This document shows positions 50,677 through 58,927 of a DNA stretch of 64,000 bases, one piece after another. The stretch is taken from positions 1 through 64,000 of the forward strand of contig NZ_JAFKHE010000019.1 of the NCBI RefSeq assembly GCF_017307495.1, read 5' to 3'. This DNA is from Devosia sp. (GTDB lineage Bacteria > Pseudomonadota > Alphaproteobacteria > Rhizobiales > Devosiaceae). The notes under the pieces are model-generated. The model was not told where the DNA came from, searched no databases, and saw nothing but the letters and a program-made list of their open reading frames with translations. Both the position numbers and the translations under genes were made by a program. Positions within the stretch are counted from its first letter, which is position 1. The number at the start of each line of letters is the position of its first letter.

Positions 50677-51360
50677 ATGACCAATCTGTCCGCCCTCGAC
50701 AATCCTGCCTGGAACGCGCTGATCGACGGGCACCGCCAGATCGCGGAACGGAATGGCCGGGCGGCGCGCTATCCCGCTGCCATGTCGCCGATCGCCGGGC
50801 TCGAGCGATACACGGCCGGGGGGTTCGAGGCGCTGAAGGCGCTGGTGCCGAAGGATGATGTCGTGGGGCTGGTGACCGGCAGCGCCTACGACGTTCCGGA
50901 GGGGTGGGCGCAACTGGGCGAGATCGTGTGCGACCAGATGGTGTGCGAGGCACCGCCGGGGGCTCCCGACGTGGTGCCGGCACGACTCGAACTTCCGGAC
51001 GTGCCGGCCATGGTGGAACTGGCGATGGCGACCGAGCCGGGGCCGTTTCGCGCGGGCACGATCGGCATGGGACGCTACTACGGGCTCAAGTCGCCGGACG
51101 GGCGGCTGATGGCGATGGCAGGCGAGCGCATGCGGATGGACGGACTGACCGAGGTCAGCGCGGTATGCACGTGGCCGGAGTTCCGGGGCAGGGGGCTGGC
51201 GGCGACGCTGGTGTCATTCGTGGCGGCACAGATCGCCCGGGAGGGGCGAACCCCGTTCCTGCACGTCAAGCGGGAGAACGCCGGCGCCAAGTCGATCTAC
51301 GAGAGGCTCGGCTTCCGCATCCGCCGACAGATCATCTTCCGGCTGGTGAAGCGGCTGTAG
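50677..51360 (+). CDS. GNAT family N-acetyltransferase
   Basis: A 227-residue acetyltransferase whose C-terminal half is a FR47-type GNAT domain. The acetyl-CoA loop V-x2-x-R-x2-G-x-G/A is WPEFRGRGLAATLVSF (about 168-183), followed by FLHVKRENAGAKSIYERLGFRIRRQI. The N-terminal half (GFEALKALVPKDDVVGLVTG) is the usual partner of this group. Substrate unknown. ATG 50677 is preferred to 50650. Stands alone, divergent from 50044. Confidence 0.85.
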   Translation: MTNLSALDNPAWNALIDGHRQIAERNGRAARYPAAMSPIAGLERYTAGGFEALKALVPKDDVVGLVTGSAYDVPEGWAQLGEIVCDQMVCEAPPGAPDVVPARLELPDVPAMVELAMATEPGPFRAGTIGMGRYYGLKSPDGRLMAMAGERMRMDGLTEVSAVCTWPEFRGRGLAATLVSFVAAQIAREGRTPFLHVKRENAGAKSIYERLGFRIRRQIIFRLVKRL

Positions 51361-51490
51361 GCATTTCTGCTGAAGACTGGCCAGAGAGACAGCCCGGGAC
51401 CTTCCGAACCGATGGGGGATAGACGCTGCCGACGACGATGCAGTAGTCGTCTTGGCAGGCCGATCCACTGCGCCCAAGGACAATCAGCGC

Positions 51491-52150
51491 ATGCGACCCC
51501 TCTATCAGTTCTTGTCCAGAGAAGCCCGGCCGAAGGTGTTCGGCCTCGGACTCAGCAAGACCGGTACTTCGAGCTTGGGAGCGGCGCTGGAAATCCTCGG
51601 GTTTCATCATGCAATGTACGATCGTCGATTGACGAAAGACTACTTTGCCGGGCGTTTCGATCGCATCGACCGAGTGCTTTGGCGCAATACCGCATTCGAG
51701 GACTGGCCCTATCCGGCCATGTTCGAACGACTGATGCAACGCTATGGGACGGACGCCTACTACGTTCTCACGGTGCGCAAGTCGCCTGAGACCTGGTTGG
51801 CAAGCCTCGAACGACATGCGCTTCTCAGCAGCCCGAAGAACGCCAAGATCAGGGCCCTCTGCTATGGACTCGACTATCCGCAGCAGGACGCGTCTCACTT
51901 TCTCGAGCGTTACAATGCCCACAACCGGAATGTCGCCGACCTCGCCGAACGGCTTGGTCTGAGCAGCCGCTTCCGCGTTCTCTGCTTCGAAAACGGCGAT
52001 GGCTGGAGCGAGCTGTGTGGTCTGCTCGGGCTGCCGCTGCCAGATGTGCCATTTCCCATTCGGAACCGAACTGCCGATCGCGTGCCGAACCAGCGGCACG
52101 TCGCCGCCAACATGAGCAGGATTGCCGCCCTGGCTACAGAGCCGCAGTAA
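51491..52150 (+). CDS. Sulfotransferase family protein
   Basis: A 219-residue PAPS-dependent sulfotransferase-like protein. The 5'-phosphosulfate loop is FGLGLSKTGTSSLGAALEILGF (about 17-38), and the 3'-phosphate site is VRKSPETWLASLERHALL (about 97-114). The acceptor is unknown; in bacteria such enzymes modify lipids, Nod-like factors or polysaccharides. The ATG at 51491 starts the domain. Its wording is less GC-biased than its neighbours, which may indicate later acquisition. No PAPS synthesis genes are adjacent. Confidence 0.82.
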   Translation: MRPLYQFLSREARPKVFGLGLSKTGTSSLGAALEILGFHHAMYDRRLTKDYFAGRFDRIDRVLWRNTAFEDWPYPAMFERLMQRYGTDAYYVLTVRKSPETWLASLERHALLSSPKNAKIRALCYGLDYPQQDASHFLERYNAHNRNVADLAERLGLSSRFRVLCFENGDGWSELCGLLGLPLPDVPFPIRNRTADRVPNQRHVAANMSRIAALATEPQ

Positions 52151-52209
52151 TCGACGACGCGAGACCCAGCCCGAGGCGGGCGTCCGTGCGGGGGCGTGAA
52201 AAGCTCTAG

Positions 52210-52638
52210 CTAGTTCTGCGCCGCGAGGCTGTCGCGCATCGACTTGCCGTCGGCGAACAGGATGTCGTCGAGCCGCAGCAGGCCATCGACGAAACGCATC
52301 ACCAGCCGGTCGGAGAAACCGGGCTTGTCGGCTTCGCGGTAGCGGTAGGAGAGGATGACCTGCGGCGCGTCATAGGTGCCTGAGGCGCCGACGGGTTCGC
52401 ACGTACTGGCGTAGTCCGGCTTGCCCTGCCAGCGGATCGTCGCCGGATCGGCCTTTTCGACCAGCGCCTGCAACTCGGGCGTCATCACTGCGAGCACCGG
52501 CGCCATGTCGCCGGAGAGCCGGCCGATGCAGAACAGCACACCGAACTGCACCGAGGTCATGGAGTCGGCCGAAGCCGGGGCAGGGAGCAGCAACAGCGGC
52601 AGGAGCGCGAGCGCCCACGCTCGACCTAGAACGACCAT
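52210..52638 (-). CDS. Secreted protein, unknown (paralogue of 50044)
   Basis: A 142-residue protein with signal peptide (ALALLPLLLLPAPASA). It shares FCIxRLxxDMAPV, the GFxDxLxxR block and the LDDIxxAxG block with the 50044-50535 product. Cys in LFCIGR and STCEPV could form a disulfide. Its start overlaps the 3' end of the LysR gene by 13 bases, so it may be read from the same transcript. Function not known. Confidence 0.7.
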   Translation of the reverse strand: MVVLGRAWALALLPLLLLPAPASADSMTSVQFGVLFCIGRLSGDMAPVLAVMTPELQALVEKADPATIRWQGKPDYASTCEPVGASGTYDAPQVILSYRYREADKPGFSDRLVMRFVDGLLRLDDILFADGKSMRDSLAAQN

Positions 52639-53519
52639 TCCCTTGCCTTGCCAACGAGGAAGTCACGGAACACGCCGACCCGCTTCGAGTTCTTCAGCGC
52701 AGGCGGATAAACGAAATAGGCCTCGTAGGCCGGCAGCTCGATGCCCTCGAGCACCCGCACCAGATTGTCCTCGCCCTCGGTGACGTAGTCGGGGAGCATG
52801 GCGATGCCGATGCCGGCGCGGGCGGCCTGCATCATGCCGTAGATGGCGTTGACCTTCATGGCGGCGCGGCGCGGCGACGAGTCGGGGCGGCCGAGGCGCT
52901 CGAGGTAGTTGATGTCGCCCAGGTAGGACGGAACCGGCTCGCCGAACGAGATGATGCGGTGGCTGTCGAGATCCTCGACCGCCCTGGGCTCGCCGAACTC
53001 GGCGACGTAATCGCGCGAGGCATAGAAGTGGTTGTGCACGGTGAACAGCTTGCGCTGGATCATCTCCGACTGGTTCGGGCGGTGCAGTCGGATGGCGACG
53101 TCGGCCTCGCGCATGGCGAGATCGAGCTCGGCGTCGTTGAGCTTAATCTCAATCTGGATTTCCGGATACAGGATCAGGAACTCGTGGATGCGCGAGCTGA
53201 GCCAGGTCGAGCCGATGCCCACGGTGGTGGTGACGAGCAGGGGGCCGGTCGGCACCTCCTGGCTCTCGGACATCTGGGTCTCGACCTGCTGCAGTTCCCA
53301 GTTCATACGGTGCGCGGTGCGGAACAGCTGCTCACCGACCTCGGTAAGCACGAGGCCGCGCGCATGGCGGATGAAGAGCTTAAGCCCGAGGTCGTCCTCG
53401 AGCGCCGAGATCTGCCGCGACACGGCAGACTGGCTCATGTTCAGCCGCTCGGCGGCGTGAGTGAAGGACCCTGATTCAGCGGCGGTGTGGAAGATGCGGA
53501 GCTTGTCCCAATCCAGCAT
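52626..53519 (-). CDS. lsrB: LysR family regulator (LsrB/VtlR type)
   Basis: A 297-residue LysR regulator. The N-terminal helix-turn-helix is LRIFHTAAESGSFTHAAERLNMSQSAVSRQISALEDDLG (about 7-45), followed by the periplasmic-binding-like effector domain. The sequence MLDWDKLRIFHxAAExGSFTHAA and the place beside trxB match LsrB (Sinorhizobium) / VtlR (Brucella, Agrobacterium) as I know them. Those regulators control redox balance, surface polysaccharide, AbcR sRNA and DUF1127 genes. It follows trxB with three bases between and is likely co-transcribed with it. A DUF1127 gene is in this window at 10418. Confidence 0.88.
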   Translation of the reverse strand: MLDWDKLRIFHTAAESGSFTHAAERLNMSQSAVSRQISALEDDLGLKLFIRHARGLVLTEVGEQLFRTAHRMNWELQQVETQMSESQEVPTGPLLVTTTVGIGSTWLSSRIHEFLILYPEIQIEIKLNDAELDLAMREADVAIRLHRPNQSEMIQRKLFTVHNHFYASRDYVAEFGEPRAVEDLDSHRIISFGEPVPSYLGDINYLERLGRPDSSPRRAAMKVNAIYGMMQAARAGIGIAMLPDYVTEGEDNLVRVLEGIELPAYEAYFVYPPALKNSKRVGVFRDFLVGKAREWSF

Positions 53520-53522
53520 CGG

Positions 53523-54485
53523 CTATTCCGCAGCTTCCGCGAGCTCGAGCGAGGCGAGATATTCCTCGGCATCGAGGGCCGCCATGCAGCCCATGCCCGC
53601 GGCGGTTACGGCCTGGCGGTAGACATCGTCGGTCACGTCGCCAGCGGCAAAGACGCCGGCCACGTTGGTCGCCGTGCCGCCCGGCACGACCTTGAGGTAG
53701 CCGCCCGGCTTCATGTCGAGCTTGCCCGAGAAGATCGAGGTCGCCGGCTGGTGGCCGATGGCGATGAACACGCCGTCGACGTCCTTCTCGGTGACCTTGC
53801 CGGTCTTGGTGTCGCGGATCTTCACGCCCCGGACCGAGCGCGGCATGGTCTCGCCGTAGACTTCCTCGATCTCGGCGTTCCAGATCACCTCGACCTTGGG
53901 GTTCTTGAACAGGCGCTCCTGCAGGATGCGCTCGGCGCGGAACTCGCCGCGGCGATGGACGACCGTGACCTTGGAGGCGAAGTTGGTGAGGAACAGCGCT
54001 TCCTCGACCGCGGTGTTGCCGCCGCCGACCACGACCACTTCCTTGCCGCGGTAGAAGAAGCCGTCGCAGGTGGCGCAGGCGGAGACGCCAAAACCCTGGA
54101 ACTTCTCCTCGGACTCCAGCCCGAGCCAGCGGGCCTGGGCGCCGGTGGCGATGATCACCGCGTCGGCGGTGTAGGTGGTGCCGCTGTCGCCCTTCAGCAC
54201 GAACGGCCGGCGGTCGAGATCGACCTCGACGATGATGTCGTTGATCATCTTCGTGCCGACGTGCTCGGCCTGCGCCTTCATCTGCTCCATGAGCCAGGGG
54301 CCCTGGATGACGTCGGCGAAGCCGGGATAGTTCTCGACATCGGTGGTGATGGTGAGCTGGCCGCCGGGCTGGATGCCCGCGATCATGACCGGCTCGAGCA
54401 TGGCGCGCGCCGCATAGATGGCGGCCGTGTAGCCGGCCGGGCCAGATCCGATGATGACGACTTTGGCGTGCACCTTACGCTCCAT
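53523..54485 (-). CDS. trxB: Thioredoxin reductase
   Basis: NADPH-dependent flavoenzyme that reduces thioredoxin, 320 residues. FAD binding is VVIIGSGPAGYTAAIYAARAM (about 9-29), the redox pair is CATC (about 139-142) in GVSACATCDGFFYRGKEV, NADPH binding is VVGGGNTAVEEALFL, and the second FAD motif is GVFAAGDVTD. The ATG at 54483-54485 gives the usual N-terminus. It is followed closely by the LsrB/VtlR-type gene. A palindromic operator and promoter lie at 54534-54570. Confidence 0.96.
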   Translation of the reverse strand: MERKVHAKVVIIGSGPAGYTAAIYAARAMLEPVMIAGIQPGGQLTITTDVENYPGFADVIQGPWLMEQMKAQAEHVGTKMINDIIVEVDLDRRPFVLKGDSGTTYTADAVIIATGAQARWLGLESEEKFQGFGVSACATCDGFFYRGKEVVVVGGGNTAVEEALFLTNFASKVTVVHRRGEFRAERILQERLFKNPKVEVIWNAEIEEVYGETMPRSVRGVKIRDTKTGKVTEKDVDGVFIAIGHQPATSIFSGKLDMKPGGYLKVVPGGTATNVAGVFAAGDVTDDVYRQAVTAAGMGCMAALDAEEYLASLELAEAAE

Positions 54486-54533
54486 TACGCTTGGACTGAC
54501 GCAGTCCTGACCTACGTGCGTGAAAGGCCACGC

Positions 54534-54570
54534 CCGAACCAAAATAGGTGGTTCGGCGCGCGGCTTTCAA
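54534..54570 (-). promoter_or_regulatory. trxB promoter with palindromic operator
   Basis: On the minus strand TTGAAA (54570-54565) is followed after 18 bases by TATTTT (54546-54541). A perfect 8-bp inverted repeat CCGAACCA-N7-TGGTTCGG (54534-54556) spans the spacer end and the -10 box, where a repressor would block initiation. Confidence 0.6.
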
Positions 54571-54656
54571 GGCCGCAGCCATGCCGGGCGACGATGGAGC
54601 GCATGGCGCGGCGGAAAAGTCCACAGTTTCACGCGGGCGCAGGGCCCGCGCGAGGG

Positions 54657-55130
54657 TCAGACGAACTTGACGTCGAGGATTTCGTAGGTTTTCGCGCCGC
54701 CGGGCGCGGCGACCTCGACCGAATCGCCCTTCTCCTTGCCGATCATGGCACGCGCGATCGGGGACGAGATCGAGATGCGGCCCTTGCTCAGGTCAGCCTC
54801 GGCGTCGCCGACGATCTGGTAGGACTTCTCGGCCTCGGTGTCCTCGTCTATGAGTTTGACCGTGGCGCCGAACTTGATGGTCGGGCCGCTGATCTTGCTG
54901 ACGTCGATGATCTCGGCGAGCGCGAGCAGCGACTCGAGTTCCTTGATGCGCCCCTCGTTGAGGCTCTGCTGCTCCTTGGCAGCGTGGTACTCGGCGTTCT
55001 CCGAAAGGTCGCCGTGGGCGCGCGCCTCCGAAATGTCCGCGATGATCTTGGGCCGATCTTCAGCGGTGCGGCGGCGATATTCCTCCGACAGCGTCTTGTG
55101 ACCGCTGGGTGTCATCGGAATCTTGTCCAT
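54657..55130 (-). CDS. greA: Transcription elongation factor GreA
   Basis: GreA stimulates RNA cleavage in backtracked RNA polymerase, 157 residues. The N-terminal coiled coil carries the acidic tip [26 protein letters not shown] with the conserved Asp and Glu (about 32-57). The C-terminal FKBP-like domain includes [22 protein letters not shown]. The start used is ATG 55128-55130 ([10 protein letters not shown]); an ATG at 55140-55142 (METAMDK) is possible. A long hairpin occupies its leader (55153-55205). Confidence 0.95.
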   Translation of the reverse strand: MDKIPMTPSGHKTLSEEYRRRTAEDRPKIIADISEARAHGDLSENAEYHAAKEQQSLNEGRIKELESLLALAEIIDVSKISGPTIKFGATVKLIDEDTEAEKSYQIVGDAEADLSKGRISISSPIARAMIGKEKGDSVEVAAPGGAKTYEILDVKFV

Positions 55131-55152
55131 TGCCGTCTCCATACAAAGAAAG

Positions 55153-55205
55153 GCTCCCCCTGCCAAAGTCGTTCGGCTGACCGGCAGACTGACTTGGGGG
55201 GGAGC
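55153..55205 (-). promoter_or_regulatory. Long hairpin in the greA leader
   Basis: On the minus strand GCTCCCCC (55205-55198) pairs with GGGGGAGC (55160-55153), enclosing further complementary segments (AAGTC/GACTT and TGCC/GGCA). It is followed by CTTTCTTTG before the greA start 23 bases on. It resembles an early terminator or attenuator in the leader. Confidence 0.5.
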
Positions 55206-55297
55206 GCAAGATTAGACTGCCTGCAGTGTGCGCTTCGGTCAAGCCGCACGCAGGTGTCGTTCACGAACGGTGCATATCGCCACGGAACGCGATGGCG

Positions 55298-55876
55298 TCA
55301 AGTGCCCTGCAGGCGCACAGCGTCCCATGCGGCATCGGCGAGGAGGGCGGCTGCCTGTGCCGGGGCCTCGGCGGGGTCTGCGTGGCGGAGAAAGTCGTAG
55401 GCGGGGCCCAGCATGAGGGCGTGGGCGACGGGCCAGGGCAGGTCCCGAACCTCGCCTCGTTCCCGGTATTCGGCGTAGAGGGCGGATGCCGCTAGGGCAC
55501 CTCGCGCGAAATACTGATCGACATCGGCGAGCGTGGGATCGAGCCGCGCGAGAGACCGCATTTCGTCGAGGAAGCGGCGTTCGGCCGGACGCTCGAGGCC
55601 CCAGATGACAAGCCCCGACACCGAGGCCCGGATTGCTGCTTCTGCCGGCATGCCCGGCTGGATTGCCGCCGTGGCCGCCCCCCAGCCCGCGACGGCGCGC
55701 TCGACGAGGGCGGAGGCGAGAGCGCCCTTGTTGGAAAAGAAGTGGTAGATGCTGCCGGTGGAGGCGCCACTGCCAGCTCTGATGTCGGCAATGGATGTTG
55801 CGGCGTAGCCCCGATCGAGGAAACAGGCGAGGGCGGCATCCAGGATTTGTGTACGGCGATCCGGCTCGTTTGGCAT
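55298..55876 (-). CDS. TetR family transcriptional regulator
   Basis: A 192-residue TetR regulator. The N-terminal helix-turn-helix is ILDAALACFLDRGYAATSIADIRAGSGASTGSIYHFFSNKGAL (about 11-53). The C-terminal ligand domain has RFLDEMRSLARLDPTL. It is divergent from the SnoaL-like gene at 55944 with a 39-base palindromic operator between, and so probably represses both. Ligand unknown. Confidence 0.9.
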   Translation of the reverse strand: MPNEPDRRTQILDAALACFLDRGYAATSIADIRAGSGASTGSIYHFFSNKGALASALVERAVAGWGAATAAIQPGMPAEAAIRASVSGLVIWGLERPAERRFLDEMRSLARLDPTLADVDQYFARGALAASALYAEYRERGEVRDLPWPVAHALMLGPAYDFLRHADPAEAPAQAAALLADAAWDAVRLQGT

Positions 55877-55894
55877 CCGCCCACCATAGACGAA

Positions 55895-55933
55895 ACTAGA
55901 ACGATGTTCTATATATTAGAACATCGTTCTAGT
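55895..55933. promoter_or_regulatory. Double TetR operator, 39-base perfect palindrome
   Basis: Perfect 17-base arms ACTAGAACGATGTTCTA (55895-55911) and its complement (55917-55933) flank TATAT. Each arm is itself a palindrome AGAAC-N3-GTTCT, so two dimer sites 22 bases apart (centre to centre about two helical turns) are offered. It lies between the TetR start at 55876 and the ATG at 55944. Confidence 0.85.
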
Positions 55934-55943
55934 GGAGGTCGCG

Positions 55944-56342
55944 ATGGCAGAAGAGGGCAATGTGGGGATCGTTCGTGCGTACCTGGCGGCTATCGAGCGT
56001 TTCGACGTGGAGGTTGTGGGAAGGTACATCGATCCTTCAATCGAGCAGGTCGAGCGTCCCAACCGGCTCTATGCGAAAGGCCAGGTGCGGGGGCGCGAGG
56101 AACTGCTGCGGGACCTGCCGCGTGGGGCGCAAGTGCTGAGGCGGCAGAGCTATCCGATAGCGACGATCTTCGGCGCCGGCGACAAGGTGACGGTCGAGAC
56201 GCGCTGGGAGGGGATACTCAACGTTGCGCTGGGCATCATGCAGCCGGGCGACCCGATGGTTGCACATATCTGCATGGTCTTCACGCTCAGGGACGGCCGG
56301 ATCATCCGGCAAGTGAACTACGACTGCTATGAGCCATTCTGA
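55944..56342 (+). CDS. SnoaL-like (NTF2-fold) protein
   Basis: A 132-residue protein with the SnoaL/ketosteroid-isomerase-like (NTF2) fold. It has VGIVRAYLAAIERFDVEVVGRYIDPSIEQVERPNRL near the start, and AHICMVFTLRDGRIIRQVNYDCYEPF at the end, the usual closing strand. Catalytic function cannot be told. The ATG at 55944 has GTGGAGGTCGCG in front; the GTG at 55932 is part of the operator and is not the start. Very probably controlled by the divergent TetR regulator. A two-way terminator follows. Confidence 0.85.
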   Translation: MAEEGNVGIVRAYLAAIERFDVEVVGRYIDPSIEQVERPNRLYAKGQVRGREELLRDLPRGAQVLRRQSYPIATIFGAGDKVTVETRWEGILNVALGIMQPGDPMVAHICMVFTLRDGRIIRQVNYDCYEPF

Positions 56343-56350
56343 AAAGAGAA

Positions 56351-56378
56351 AGGCGCAGCCAAGGTTGGCTGCGCCTTG
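56351..56378. terminator. Bidirectional terminator between the SnoaL-like gene and cspA
   Basis: AAGGCGCAGCC (56351-56361) pairs with GGCTGCGCCTT (56368-56378). On the minus strand it is followed by TCTCTTTTC, so it works for cspA, and on the plus strand by TGTCGG only. It serves the two convergent genes. Confidence 0.8.
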
Positions 56379-56404
56379 TCGGTCTCCCTCGAAACCGGTG
56401 CCGA

Positions 56405-56614
56405 TCAGCTCGCCTGGAGGTTGTCGGCGGCGTTCTTTCCGGTCCGCTTGTCCTTGACGATCTCGTAGGTGACCTTCTGACCCTCATCAAGGCCGGAAAG
56501 TCCCGAGCGCTGAACCGCGGAGATGTGCACGAACACGTCGGCCCCGCCCTCGTCGGGCTGGATGAAGCCGTAGCCCTTCTGACCGTTGAACCATTTCACA
56601 GTGCCGGTAGCCAT
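56405..56614 (-). CDS. cspA: Cold-shock protein (CspA family)
   Basis: A 69-residue single cold-shock domain that binds single-stranded RNA/DNA. RNP1 is KGYGFI (13-18) and RNP2 is VFVHI (27-31); the end [14 protein letters not shown] is typical. A long untranslated leader with no ORF precedes it (56615 upward), as is usual for csp genes. The gap 56615-57057 shows no recognisable gene. Confidence 0.95.
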   Translation of the reverse strand: MATGTVKWFNGQKGYGFIQPDEGGADVFVHISAVQRSGLSGLDEGQKVTYEIVKDKRTGKNAADNLQAS

Positions 56615-57057
56615 ATATAGTCCCTTTCGCAGACTGCCGTGGCGGCTCCCACCCCAATAGGAACCTTTGCCAATCGAATTCTTGGAATGAACCTCAGCAG
56701 GCGCGTTAGACGCCAGGCACGAAGTGTCGGCCGCAATATTCGACCGTTAACTTGTAGCCGGAAAAAACCAGCCTATCAATATGGGCGATGAAACAACTGT
56801 ATCCCGGCACGCAGAGGCGTGTCGGGCCAAAATTCGAACCATCGAAGTCTTCCTGACGCACCGGGGAGTGGGTGCGGCGAGGCATCCAATCGGGGCTGCT
56901 GGCCCCGCCAAAAGGCCGGATCGACGCGGATCAGCCTGTACCCAGTCTATGCCGCGCCGCCGCGAGGGCAAAGTGGAAAATCCCCGTTCTACCCACCTTC
57001 CCAGCCAGTTCGCGGCGCGGTAAGTACTGCAACGTCCCATCCGGGGTCCGATTTCCT

Positions 57058-57978
57058 TTGCAGCAGATACAGTATTCGTCCGGCGACCTGGTTGCCGATC
57101 GCCGTGCGTTCCACGCCGCGGCGCTGGCGGCGGAGCGTGCTTTCGCCGATGCGGCCGAGGTGATGGCGCAAGCGCTCGAGGTGGTGCCGCAATGGGTGGC
57201 GGGCTGGAGCCTGCTCGGCAGCTATCGCGAGGCGGCAGGGGACATCGCAGGGGCGGTCGGGGCGTGGCTGGAGCTGCTGCGGCTCGACCGCAGCGGCGTG
57301 TTCGGGGCGCGACTGAAGCTCGCGGCCCATGGCGCCCTGGCGGACACCCGGCCGGAGCCGGCCTATGTCGAGGCCCTGTTCGACGACTATGCACCGCGTT
57401 TCGAGCAGTCGCTGGTCGATGGACTTGGGTACCGGATCCCGGACATCATCGCCGCCGCCGTCGCCCGCTGGATGGCGGCACGGGGCGTGATCCGGTTCGC
57501 GCGCGCCGTCGACCTGGGGTGCGGGACGGGCCTGATGGGCGAGCGGCTGCGACCGCTGGTCGGCCGGCTGGAGGGCGTCGACCTTTCCGCCAACATGCTG
57601 AAGCGGGCCGAGCGCAAGCGGGTCTACGACCGGCTCGAGAAGGCCGACCTCGCCGAGTTCCTCGAGCGCGAGCCGGCGCCGGCCGATCTCGTCGTTGCGG
57701 CGGACGTGTTCAACTATGTCGGGGCGCTCGATGCCTCGGTGCAGGCGATCGGACGTGCGACCGCGCCGGGCGGGGTGCTGGCATTCTCGCTGGAGACGCA
57801 CGAGGGCGACGCACCGGCCCGGCTGATGTCCTCACTGCGCTTCCAGCATGCGGTGGCGCCGACCCTGGCGCTGTGCGAGCGGCATGGCCTGGCCATCGTC
57901 GAAGTCGAACGGGTGACGGTGCGGATGGACCGCCGGCTGCCAGTCGAGGGCGTCGTGGTGGTGGCGGAGAAGGCCTAG
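57058..57978 (+). CDS. TPR-like / class I SAM-dependent methyltransferase
   Basis: A 306-residue protein. The first 100 residues are TPR-like helices (VMAQALEVVPQWVAGWSLLGSYREAAGDIAGAVGAWLELLRLD). The rest is a Rossmann methyltransferase with the SAM motif AVDLGCGTGLMGERL (near 162), DLSANMLKRAERKRVY and a late LVVAADVFNYVGALD. Substrate unknown. I start at TTG 57058 (LQQIQYSSGDLVADRRA), because this N-terminus looks like that of relatives I recall and no ATG or GTG is in frame until well inside the TPR part. Its last four bases overlap the end of the convergent TauE gene. Confidence 0.85.
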   Translation: MQQIQYSSGDLVADRRAFHAAALAAERAFADAAEVMAQALEVVPQWVAGWSLLGSYREAAGDIAGAVGAWLELLRLDRSGVFGARLKLAAHGALADTRPEPAYVEALFDDYAPRFEQSLVDGLGYRIPDIIAAAVARWMAARGVIRFARAVDLGCGTGLMGERLRPLVGRLEGVDLSANMLKRAERKRVYDRLEKADLAEFLEREPAPADLVVAADVFNYVGALDASVQAIGRATAPGGVLAFSLETHEGDAPARLMSSLRFQHAVAPTLALCERHGLAIVEVERVTVRMDRRLPVEGVVVVAEKA

Positions 57979-58775
57979 GACACCAGCAGCCGGAGCCCGA
58001 CGATGGCGAGGACGGCGGCGAGGAGGTAGCGGACGGCGGCTTCCGGAACCTTCGGCGCAAACATGCTGGCGATGACGATGCCGGGAATGGAGCCGACAAG
58101 GAGCGACGCGAGCATGCTCCATTCGACGTTGCCGATCAGCCAGTGGCCGAGCCCGGCGACCAGCGTCAGCGGCACGGCGTGGGCGATGTCGGTGGCGACG
58201 ATGCGAACCAGTGAAAGACGCGGATAGAGCAGCATCAGCACGGTGACGCCGATGGCACCGGCGCCGACCGAGGACACCGAGACGAGGACGCCGAGCAGGG
58301 CGCCGAAAGCGACGGTGATCGCGGCCTGCGACAGTGGCGGCAGTTCGCGATGGCGGTGGGCGAAGCGGAACAGCCAGCGCCGGAACAGCAGCGACAGGGC
58401 CGTGAGCACCAGCATGCCGCCCAGCACCAGCGCCAGGACGTGCGCGACCCCCGGATCGGAGCCGCCGAGCTGATGGAGGACAAGCAGCGTGACGGCCGAG
58501 GCGGAGACGCTGCCGACCCCGAGCCTTGCCACGACGCGCCAGTCGACATGGCCGTTGAAGCCGTGGACCAGCGTGCCGGCCGTCTTGGTGGTGGCGGCGA
58601 AGAGCAGGTCGGTGCCGACGGCGGTGGCAGGATGAACATTGAACAGCAGGATGAGCAGCGGGGTCATCAGCGAGCCGCCGCCGACGCCGGTAAGACCGAC
58701 GACCAGGCCGACAAACAGGCCCGACAGCGAATAGAGCGGATCGATGCCCCAGACCAAACGCGCCCCCCCGATCAA
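57975..58775 (-). CDS. TauE/SafE family sulfite/anion exporter
   Basis: A 266-residue inner-membrane protein with about eight helices. The family opening is LSGLFVGLVVGLTGVGGGSLMTPLLILLFNVHPATAVGTDLLFA, repeated in the second half as LGVLVSVSSVGAGAIGVTVLMLLYPRLSLVRIVATDIAHAVPLTL. These export sulfite, sulfoacetate or other organic acids. No sulfur-metabolism gene is adjacent, so the substrate is open. Four-base convergent overlap with the methyltransferase. Confidence 0.9.
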   Translation of the reverse strand: MIGGARLVWGIDPLYSLSGLFVGLVVGLTGVGGGSLMTPLLILLFNVHPATAVGTDLLFAATTKTAGTLVHGFNGHVDWRVVARLGVGSVSASAVTLLVLHQLGGSDPGVAHVLALVLGGMLVLTALSLLFRRWLFRFAHRHRELPPLSQAAITVAFGALLGVLVSVSSVGAGAIGVTVLMLLYPRLSLVRIVATDIAHAVPLTLVAGLGHWLIGNVEWSMLASLLVGSIPGIVIASMFAPKVPEAAVRYLLAAVLAIVGLRLLVS

Positions 58776-58894
58776 TCAAGCCGGCAACTTATTGGCTGGG
58801 ATCGAACGCCGCCAGCATCTTGGGCGAAACGCTTTCGCGCCGGACGACGGCCAGAGGCAAAAAACCGGTCCCCGCCGGCCGCGACGCGTGAACG

Positions 58895-58921
58895 GGTGGG
58901 CCGGATAGTTGCCGGCCCACC
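58895..58921 (-). terminator. Terminator after the PhyH-like gene
   Basis: GGTGGGCCGG (58895-58904) pairs with CCGGCCCACC (58912-58921). It starts seven bases beyond the PhyH stop on the minus strand. The T-tract is absent, so strength is uncertain. Confidence 0.5.
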
Positions 58922-58927
58922 ACGCGT

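Noticed and set aside
56781..57023. 80-codon frame between cspA and the methyltransferase
   Set aside because: Composition is arginine-rich and random-looking, there is no ribosome-binding site, and it overlaps small GC hairpins. It is not supported as a gene.
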